In this document: positions 6,982 through 11,413 of the stretch, one piece after another | Layout: each line of letters opens with the position of its first letter | How positions within the stretch are numbered: position 1 is the stretch's first letter | NCBI GenBank assembly: GCA_025054735.1 | Contig: JANWZG010000075.1 | Coordinates: 1 to 11,413, forward strand | Direction of reading: 5' to 3' | Source of the DNA: Cyanobacteriota bacterium | GTDB lineage: Bacteria > Cyanobacteriota > Cyanobacteriia > SKYG9 | DNA: 11,413 nt | Notes under the pieces: generated by a model | What the model saw: only the letters and a program-made list of their open reading frames with translations | What the model was told of the DNA's origin: nothing | Databases searched by the model: none | Made by a program: the position numbers and the translations under genes

Positions 6982-7575
6982 CTAGCTGGCCTTCATTCTG
7001 TGTTGGAGAGAACACCCTAACTTGGCGTAAATATTCTTCAAGTGCTTTTTGACTGTGTTGATGCTGATATACAACTCTGTGGCAATCTCTGCATAGCTAT
7101 AGTTAGCCTGTCGCAGTGCCCAAATTTCCAGTTCTCGGGGTGTTAAGCCATCCTGTTGCACATTTTTCAGGGAAACTCGTTTTTGCAGCCGTTGATTTTG
7201 GATGGTCACAATCACCAATGGGGTAGGAAATAGGGTTAATTGCGATCGTCGAGCCTCTAGGTGCAACGTGCCTAAGGAGGTTGTCAAGAGTTTTGACTCT
7301 AGAATGACAGCATAATGGGTTTGAATGCTACTAGTTTTAGTTGTAGCTGCATGAAGCCGCCAGATTTCTTGGTTGAAGAGGTGAGCCTCATGTTCATCCT
7401 CAGCCAGATGGTCAAGGATTTGATGAAGTTGCCAATTGGCATAGAGAATTTCCCCCCGTTCCGTGAGGAGCAAAATGCCATAGGTAAACCCTTCCAAAAT
7501 CCCCTGCAGAAATGCATAGTTGAACTGCCGATTCTGAGCCTTAACAGTCTTTATTGTGTTAGCAATGTTAGTCAT
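6982..7575 (-). CDS. LuxR-type transcriptional regulator with PAS-like N-terminal domain
   Basis: A 197-residue putative DNA-binding regulator. Residues about 20-130 look like a small PAS-type sensor (LEGFTYGILLLTERGEILYA, then VIVTIQNQRL); no cofactor-binding residue can be assigned. Residues about 143-190 are a LuxR/GerE helix-turn-helix: LTPRELEIWALR, YSYAEIATELYI, and the recognition helix ISINTVKKHLKNIYAKLG. There is no receiver domain, so it is not a classical response regulator and may respond to a ligand or redox signal. ATG 7575 is the natural start; a weak AAGG lies about 14 nt upstream and a 12-bp palindrome touches the start codon. It is the first of four minus-strand genes and could govern that transcript or itself. 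The leader and upstream spacer contain several dyads that are candidate operators. Confidence 0.9.
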   Translation of the reverse strand: MTNIANTIKTVKAQNRQFNYAFLQGILEGFTYGILLLTERGEILYANWQLHQILDHLAEDEHEAHLFNQEIWRLHAATTKTSSIQTHYAVILESKLLTTSLGTLHLEARRSQLTLFPTPLVIVTIQNQRLQKRVSLKNVQQDGLTPRELEIWALRQANYSYAEIATELYISINTVKKHLKNIYAKLGCSLQHRMKAS

Positions 7576-7587
7576 GGTAATGTTACC
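7576..7587. promoter_or_regulatory. Palindrome GGTAA-N2-TTACC touching the LuxR-gene start codon
   Basis: A perfect 5-bp dyad with a 2-bp centre directly precedes ATG 7575, covering the ribosome binding region. A protein bound here, or a small RNA hairpin, would block initiation. Autoregulation by the encoded LuxR-type protein is inference. Confidence 0.35.
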
Positions 7588-7609
7588 TACCTTGAGGAAT
7601 TGATGCTAA

Positions 7610-7629
7610 TGGAGGTGGTGATCCCTCCA
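7610..7629. promoter_or_regulatory. Inverted repeat TGGAGG-N8-CCTCCA in the LuxR-gene leader
   Basis: A perfect 6-bp stem with an 8-nt loop lies 35 bp upstream of the LuxR-type gene's start codon. It would form a GC-rich hairpin in the leader RNA if transcription starts upstream of it. It contains a Shine-Dalgarno-like GGAGG on both strands. Confidence 0.3.
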
Positions 7630-7700
7630 CAGAGGTTTAGGTGATGACGATCGCAGCCTATTCAGTTGAGCTAGAGCACTGGACAATACCAGGAATGACC

Positions 7701-7714
7701 CCTACTTGAGTAGG
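7701..7714. promoter_or_regulatory. Palindrome CCTACT-TG-AGTAGG, candidate operator
   Basis: A perfect 6-bp dyad with a 2-bp centre lies about 125 bp upstream of the LuxR-type gene. The adjoining TAGGTAA echoes the GGTAGGTAA found next to the palindrome at the start codon, so the two may be related half-sites of one regulator. LuxR-type dimers typically bind such short dyads. Confidence 0.35.
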
Positions 7715-7734
7715 TAAATCCTTAAAGCAAATAG

Positions 7735-7761
7735 GATGGATTATACCGAGTACAATCCATC
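7735..7761. promoter_or_regulatory. Inverted repeat GATGGATT-N11-AATCCATC
   Basis: A perfect 8-bp stem with an 11-nt loop. No T-run follows on the plus strand; on the minus strand the sequence after it is only mildly T-rich (CTATTTGCTTTA). It could be an operator, or a weak terminator for any minus-strand transcript of the spacer. Confidence 0.3.
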
Positions 7762-7882
7762 TTGATCAGTCTGAACAAAGGGTTACTAGCTGTCACTAAG
7801 CCTGCACGATTATGCTTGGTGAAGCCCGTCCAGAGGGTTTGTCTTACCCGGTAGGGATGCGATAATATGTGCTCCCTGGCCT

Positions 7883-8238
7883 GTGGGTGCCATTGAGTCT
7901 TGAACAGGGCCTATAGTGGGTGCCATTGGTTCTAGAGGGGCAGTAGGGATTTGGTTGAGGTCTTCTGGGTGCTAGGAGTATTGGGGAAATTCTACTCCTG
8001 TTCGGTGCTGGCATAGTTCATGTTCTCCTGAGCATAAAGGATTAAGTGGAATGATTGCAAACCGACTTAGACCAAATAGACGATCGTGCAGGCTCCAGCC
8101 CGCACTACGAGCGAACCAAAGTTGTGTAACCAGTTCTTGGAAAATCGGTATAACAATGCCGTTGTCAACAGGTGATGGATGTGTGATCTATCAGCCTCTT
8201 CAGTTCAGGGCTTGGCTGGTATGGAGTGGGTGCTATTG
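7883..8238 (+). repeat. Dispersed repeat family B, GTGGGTGCCATTG, three copies
   Basis: The 13-mer is exact at 7883-7895 and 7916-7928 (33-bp period) and has one mismatch at 8226-8238. Two copies are also preceded by CAGGGC-like sequence. The third copy lies inside the hydrophobic ORF 8179-8346. In the first two copies the same relative frame reads W-V-P-L but meets stops, as expected if they were decayed coding repeats. Confidence 0.55.
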
Positions 8239-8346
8239 GGGGAACTAGGCTTTTTGGGATTAGGCTTGGGCTTGCGCCTAGACTCGGGCTTAGATAAGCT
8301 TGGGGTAGTTCTAGCTGGTTGCTGGGGCATAATGACTATCCTTTAA
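8179..8346 (+). CDS. Candidate small hydrophobic protein, 55 residues
   Basis: ATG 8179 to TAA 8344-8346 encodes 55 residues. AGGTGA lies upstream with a short spacer of 3 nt. After a polar start (MCDLSASSVQGLAG), the peptide has a hydrophobic stretch (WVLLGELGFLGLGLGL), a charged turn (RLDSGLDKLG) and a second hydrophobic stretch to the end (VVLAGCWGIMTIL), the pattern of a helical hairpin in the membrane. About half the codons begin with G, as in real genes, and the choice of CTA, TTG and GGC matches the neighbours. I recognise no family. The ORF contains one copy each of repeat families A and B, so it could instead be the least decayed part of a former gene. An overlapping ORF in another frame (8051-8248) looks less protein-like. 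Confidence 0.3.
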   Translation: MCDLSASSVQGLAGMEWVLLGELGFLGLGLGLRLDSGLDKLGVVLAGCWGIMTIL

Positions 8347-8375
8347 TGTCGAGGGTTGATCATCTAACACAGAGC

Positions 8376-8401
8376 AGTTGTTGCTAGGTTGTTCAACAAC
8401 T
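8376..8401. repeat. Nested inverted repeats AGTTGTTG / CAACAACT
   Basis: AGTTGTTG (8376-8383) pairs with CAACAACT (8394-8401). The right arm can alternatively pair with the adjacent GTTGTT (8388-8393), forming GTTGTT-C-AACAAC. The two hairpins exclude each other. No T-run follows, and the role is unknown. Confidence 0.35.
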
Positions 8402-8527
8402 ATTGAGGAATAGGCGGGGGCAAGTTCAGCCTATTCAGTTTAGTGTTACTCAGGGATTAGTTGGTTTCGCGATCGTAGACACCCTTAAGTTTGCAGCCAG
8501 ACATTGACTGACTCAGGTTCCCTTAAA

Positions 8528-8548
8528 CCTCCTCTCTAGTACAGGAGG
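8528..8548. repeat. Hairpin CCTCCT-N9-AGGAGG
   Basis: A perfect 6-bp GC-rich stem with a 9-nt loop, flanked by AAA and GGGAAACCC. It resembles short intergenic hairpins common in cyanobacterial spacers. No terminal T-run is present on either strand. Confidence 0.3.
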
Positions 8549-8570
8549 GGGAAACCCTTCATTGGATCAG

Positions 8571-8661
8571 GTCATTTGTAGTTTCAGTAATTTAACCGGA
8601 CTTAGGGTATTCTTCACTGCCAAGATGTCTCTTCCGGAATAATGACCACTGTACAAATGAC
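8571..8661. repeat. 91-bp segment with perfect 10-bp terminal inverted repeats, MITE-like
   Basis: GTCATTTGTA (8571-8580) and TACAAATGAC (8652-8661) are perfect inverted repeats bounding 71 bp. A second, inner dyad CCGGA/TCCGG (8596-8600, 8633-8637) lies inside. Size and ends suit a miniature transposable element or a long hairpin RNA. No target-site duplication is visible, so mobility is inference. Confidence 0.35.
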
Positions 8662-8771
8662 TAATTTCCCAAAAATTTGGTATGGCTCTATATGGTGGAA
8701 TCATATTAGGGTATGTACTGAGCTTGTCGCAGTGGTTACATCTTATTGATAGCCTAGGTAGTGACCATTCC

Positions 8772-8780
8772 TGCTAGAAT
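8772..8780 (+). promoter_or_regulatory. Extended -10 promoter element upstream of the Uma2 gene
   Basis: TGCTAGAAT matches an extended -10 (TGn plus TAGAAT against TATAAT). It lies 34 bp upstream of ATG 8815, giving a leader of about 28 nt. The only -35-like hexamer, TTGATA at 8746-8751, is 23 bp away and too distant. Confidence 0.4.
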
Positions 8781-8814
8781 AGACCCACTAGTAAACCTGT
8801 CTTAATCCAGTGCT

Positions 8815-9570
8815 ATGTCTCAGGCCAACTTGCCCCATTTACGTCGGCAACCCCTGCCTACTATGTATGACTTGCCCAGTGAAACCGTAGGAGAACCCGC
8901 ATTGCCTGATGAATTTCACCGCTTTCAAGCCGACTTGATGGAGGAAACCTGTCAGCCACCTACTTACTCACCTGACCAGATCTTCATAGCCTGCGACCTT
9001 TACCTCTACTACGACAGTCGCCATCCCCTCTGGTATAAGCGCCCAGATTGGTTCTTAGCTGTTGACGTTCCCCGTGCTAGCCAGCAGCAGGATTTACGCC
9101 TCAGCTATGTCATCTGGCAGGAGGGCGTTCCCCCATTTATGGTGCTGGAATTACTCTCTCCTGGCACAGAAGAGGAAGACCTGGAGCAAAACCTGCGAGC
9201 ACTCAACAAGCCACCTACCAAGTGGGAAGTCTATGAACGGATTTTACGTGTTCCCTACTACGTGATTTACGATCGCTACGACAATCACCTCCGAGTTTTT
9301 CGGTTAGAAGGTACTCGCTATCAAGCCGTAGCACTGCCTCAACATCGATTGTGGATTGAGGAATTGCAGCTAGGGTTAGGGCTGTGGCAAGGCGACTACA
9401 AGGGAATTACAGGGCTGTGGTTGCGCTGGTATGATGCGGCTGGGGAATGGGTGCCAACTGCTCAAGAACGGGCTGAACAGGAACGGCTGCGGGCTGAGCA
9501 AGAACGGCTACGGGCTGAGCGACTGGCTGATTACCTGCGCTCCCAAGGGATTGATCCCGACAGCTTGTAG
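8815..9570 (+). CDS. Uma2 family (DUF820) restriction-endonuclease-fold protein
   Basis: A 251-residue protein of the Uma2/DUF820 family, very abundant in cyanobacteria, with a predicted PD-(D/E)xK nuclease fold and no agreed physiological role. The core motifs are present: RPDW with D78, FMVLELLSPG with E112, D122-L123, K136 in KWEVYERIL, and PYYVIYDRYDNHLRVFRLEG. The catalytic set therefore looks complete. The C-terminus (about 217-242) is a charged coiled coil built from AEQERLR heptads, common in this family, which ends in YLRSQGIDPDSL. ATG 8815 has no clear ribosome binding site, but the leader is short. The gene converges on the CHAT-CHASE2 gene with only 19 bp between the stop codons. 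Nothing links it to a toxin partner or a methyltransferase here. Confidence 0.92.
   Translation: MSQANLPHLRRQPLPTMYDLPSETVGEPALPDEFHRFQADLMEETCQPPTYSPDQIFIACDLYLYYDSRHPLWYKRPDWFLAVDVPRASQQQDLRLSYVIWQEGVPPFMVLELLSPGTEEEDLEQNLRALNKPPTKWEVYERILRVPYYVIYDRYDNHLRVFRLEGTRYQAVALPQHRLWIEELQLGLGLWQGDYKGITGLWLRWYDAAGEWVPTAQERAEQERLRAEQERLRAERLADYLRSQGIDPDSL
9469..9525 (+). repeat. 21-bp in-frame heptad repeat in the Uma2 gene
   Basis: Two full 21-bp units (9469-9489, 9490-9510) and a partial third (9511-9525) start with CGGGCTGA and encode R-A-E-Q-E-R-L heptads. The units differ at a few third-position sites, so the expansion is not brand new. Such tracts change length by slippage and lengthen the coiled coil by one heptad per unit. 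Confidence 0.8.
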
Positions 9571-9589
9571 GAATGTGACACCTAGCAAA

Positions 9590-11413
9590 TTATCCCTTGC
9601 GATTTAGAGCCAGTCCTAAATAGATCCAGCTCGTCATGGATGGCAGTAGCCAAGGCATGAGCACGGCGGCTGAGTTATAAAGCTGGAGGCTGACTAGCCC
9701 ATAGAGTCCCGTCACACCCAGAAAGAGCAGCATTAGACGATAGCGTTGTTGTTGCGATCGACGGCTTAAGTGCAGAGTGACCCCTTTGGTAACCACCGCC
9801 GCCACAGGAACTAGCCAGCGATCGGGAATCCTCACTATTGGACGAGCAATCAACAGATCCCGTAGAGCTTGGGCAATATTTTCACCGCCGAATATTGTAG
9901 AGCAATCTCTTTCTAGCTGCTGCCGACGCTTACACCAATATTGGGTCGATAGATAAGCAGAAAAGGTATCTTCAGCTTCACCATATCCCCACGAGGCAAT
10001 CAGCACAATCGGTTGCGTTACGGTTCTTGCCCAAGCTGAATCAGGCTCGGCTTGCTCAAGAAATTGCCAAGCTGGGATAAATCGATAAGCTGTTTCTAAA
10101 GGCAACGCAAAGTCATTAATAGTGGATAATCCCAGGGGTAGGTTGGGTACCTGTAGTGGTGCGATCGGACTTTGGTCTGGGCGATTGAGCCATTGTCTCA
10201 GATAGCCACTAACGGCCAATTGAAAGTCACCTTGATGTTCAAGCTGGGGTTGGGGGTAGGACTGGTGAAAAGATGCCTGGGAAAGAATTTTAGCTATTGC
10301 TAGCAAGTAGGTAAACGGGCATAGGTTATGACAGGTTCCGTCTTGGGCTGAGGGATAGTGGTATCTCACATCTCCCCTCAGGCTCCATTGCAGTCGGTTG
10401 CCACTGTCATGTAGTTTGTCTTTGTCATTAACTGCAAACACAAACCAGGTGTTTTTGTAGGCAACGCTTGCTTCAATAGCTTGAGTGAGCTGCTGTTCGT
10501 GGGGTTGTTCCGTATCTAGAAAATAGTCAATGCCAACGACACGTGCCTCTAGGGAAGCAGTGTCTGCCACGATTTTTGCCAGATACCGACGATCAATAGG
10601 AAAGGTCTTAAAGTTGGGGATGGTTCTTTGGGCACGATCGATCGACTCCTGATCAATACCAATCAGCAGCACAGGGGGAACTATCTGCGATGGCACTTGG
10701 TTGGTCAGATCGTAATAAACAGCTTGGCTGAGGTAGCGAAGATCCAGTAACCAAGAGGATATAACCCCATCCATGCTAGATACCAAGACTGCTACTGCTA
10801 GCACGATTGCCTCTAGAGGCGTAGGGAGCCATTGGCGAGAAAGCCGGAAGGATTGTAGCCACTGTTGCCAGCGGGGCGGGGCGAATTGAAAAGGTGGTGC
10901 CTGGGCAGGGCTGAACAAGAGTGGTAGCAGGTCAGTAGAGGGATAGGCAAATTGTTGGGTAGTTCGTAAGTGCTGACAAGCAGCATAAACTGCCGATTGG
11001 ATTGTTTGGTGATTGGCTAGGCTATGGCACAAATGGTGGAGAAACTGCTGAGCCACATCGGTACGAATAGGTTCTCGCATAGCCACGACCTGCAACCCCA
11101 GTTGGACAAGGGATTGGGCGATATTCAAACTACTACAGGAGTTGAAAATGGCCAGGCGTAAGCCACGATCGCAGGCCCTAGTCAGTGCTGTTTCTAGTTC
11201 ACTAGTAGCCAGCGCCACTTGGGGCGTAATCATCACTCGTCCTCCTGTTACGGCAGTTTCTTGACTATGCCCCACAAACACCAACATATCCCAACCCAGC
11301 TCATCCCCAATGGTTTGCAAAATTCTATCCTTAATAGCCATAGCCTGCTCCTGAGATGGCCACGTGAGGCGACACAAAACAGCTAAGGATTTGAGTAGTT
11401 GGAGGGCTTGCCA
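9590..11413 (-). CDS. CHAT-CHASE2 membrane protein, 5' end outside window
   Basis: The frame is open to the right edge (607 residues visible), so the start lies outside; the sequence before TTG 11377 still reads as protein (WQALQLLKSLAVL). Numbering from that TTG, the CHAT caspase-like domain has the catalytic-type histidine H37 in FVGHS (11267-11269) and cysteine C81 in IFNSCSS (11135-11137). It continues through VVAMREPI to AVYAACQHLR (about 129-138). A transmembrane helix (about 188-210) leads into a CHASE2 extracytoplasmic sensor (about 211-505, with VLLIGIDQESID and VVGIDYFLD). Hydrophobic segments near the C-terminus (about 549-568 and 571-591, perhaps one at 520-537) end the protein at NRKG. 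CHASE2 usually feeds a kinase or cyclase; here no output follows, so the N-terminal CHAT part is the likely effector. Such fusions occur in cyanobacteria, and their targets are unknown to me. The stop faces the Uma2 stop 19 bp away. Confidence 0.92.
   Translation of the reverse strand, partial: WQALQLLKSLAVLCRLTWPSQEQAMAIKDRILQTIGDELGWDMLVFVGHSQETAVTGGRVMITPQVALATSELETALTRACDRGLRLAIFNSCSSLNIAQSLVQLGLQVVAMREPIRTDVAQQFLHHLCHSLANHQTIQSAVYAACQHLRTTQQFAYPSTDLLPLLFSPAQAPPFQFAPPRWQQWLQSFRLSRQWLPTPLEAIVLAVAVLVSSMDGVISSWLLDLRYLSQAVYYDLTNQVPSQIVPPVLLIGIDQESIDRAQRTIPNFKTFPIDRRYLAKIVADTASLEARVVGIDYFLDTEQPHEQQLTQAIEASVAYKNTWFVFAVNDKDKLHDSGNRLQWSLRGDVRYHYPSAQDGTCHNLCPFTYLLAIAKILSQASFHQSYPQPQLEHQGDFQLAVSGYLRQWLNRPDQSPIAPLQVPNLPLGLSTINDFALPLETAYRFIPAWQFLEQAEPDSAWARTVTQPIVLIASWGYGEAEDTFSAYLSTQYWCKRRQQLERDCSTIFGGENIAQALRDLLIARPIVRIPDRWLVPVAAVVTKGVTLHLSRRSQQQRYRLMLLFLGVTGLYGLVSLQLYNSAAVLMPWLLPSMTSWIYLGLALNRKG

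Larger units (their letters stand above)
7654..8440 (+). repeat. Dispersed repeat family A, CAGCCTATTCAGTT, three copies
   Basis: The 14-mer is exact at 7654-7667 and 8427-8440, and has one mismatch (CAGCCTCTTCAGTT) at 8192-8205. All three are in the same orientation. Similarity of the second and third copies continues beyond the core as TCAGGG-T-TTGG-like sequence, after a 9-10 nt insertion in the 8427 copy. An exact 14-mer pair in 1.2 kb is expected by chance well under once in a hundred such regions. Confidence 0.6.
7588..8771. other. Repeat-rich spacer without a convincing long gene
   Basis: About 1.2 kb separates the LuxR-type gene from the Uma2 gene. Frames are interrupted on both strands, and no long ORF here resembles a family I know. 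It holds dyads upstream of the LuxR gene, two families of 13-14 bp direct repeats, a 55-codon hydrophobic ORF (8179-8346), short minus-strand ORFs with a good AGGAG (within 7810-8021), hairpins at 8376-8401 and 8528-8548, and a 91-bp inverted-repeat-bounded segment (8571-8661). It may be a decayed gene or repeat island. Confidence 0.6.

Noticed and set aside
7644..7709. A 21-codon plus-strand ORF that could be a leader peptide
   Set aside because: It is too short to judge, has no cotranscribed gene downstream on the plus strand, and contains a copy of the repeat family that explains part of it.
8051..8248. A 65-codon plus-strand ORF in the repeat-rich spacer
   Set aside because: Its composition (many R, S, C and W residues) is not protein-like, there is no ribosome binding site, and it overlaps the more plausible ORF at 8179-8346 in another frame.
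8567..8704. A 45-codon minus-strand ORF spanning the 91-bp inverted-repeat segment
   Set aside because: It reads plausibly, but has no ribosome binding site or recognised similarity, and frames of this length arise by chance.
11341..11377. Starts at TTG 11377 or ATG 11341 for the CHAT-CHASE2 gene
   Set aside because: The frame continues open with protein-like sequence to the window edge, and either start would cut into the CHAT domain.

Overview
The window looks like chromosomal DNA of a cyanobacterium. The octamer GCGATCGC (HIP1) occurs perfectly four times (171, 4581, 5250, 5652), about 0.2 being expected by chance, and near-copies are frequent. ThiE has the N-terminal extension typical of cyanobacteria. 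The protein families also fit: a REC/GAF/PAS multisensor, a NarL-type regulator resembling Ycf29/Rre1, a Uma2-family nuclease and a CHAT-CHASE2 membrane protein. Base composition is near 50% GC, and I see nothing that fixes the genus. No rRNA, tRNA, CRISPR array or complete insertion sequence was found.

Layout. Positions 1-2474 (minus) hold the N-terminal 824 residues of a large REC-(CBS-like)-GAF-PAS-PAS-PAS signalling protein that runs off the left edge. A 760-bp divergent spacer (2475-3236) follows, with three kinds of short repeat. At 3237-3947 (plus) is a NarL/LuxR-type response regulator. Its stop codon directly abuts that of a block of four minus-strand genes, transcribed from right to left: a PAS-like/LuxR regulator (7575-6982), thiE (6916-5840), a membrane-anchored family 2 glycosyltransferase (5713-4517) and a tail-anchored TPR protein (4478-3948). 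The gaps of 65, 123 and 38 bp would allow one transcript, but the functions do not form an obvious pathway.

From 7576 to 8814 there is about 1.2 kb without a convincing gene. It is not featureless: the LuxR leader carries several dyads, two families of degenerate short direct repeats are spread over 7654-8466, a short hydrophobic ORF lies at 8179-8346, and a 91-bp segment at 8571-8661 is bounded by perfect 10-bp inverted repeats. The rightmost part holds a Uma2-family protein (8815-9570, plus) converging on a CHAT-CHASE2 protein (9590 to beyond 11413, minus).

The main theme is signal perception: two membrane or multisensor proteins (both cut by the window edges) and two LuxR-type regulators, next to housekeeping thiamine synthesis. 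The items most worth a second look are the CHAT-CHASE2 fusion with its His/Cys dyad kept, the repeat-rich 7.6-8.7 kb spacer, and the heptamer array in the response-regulator leader.
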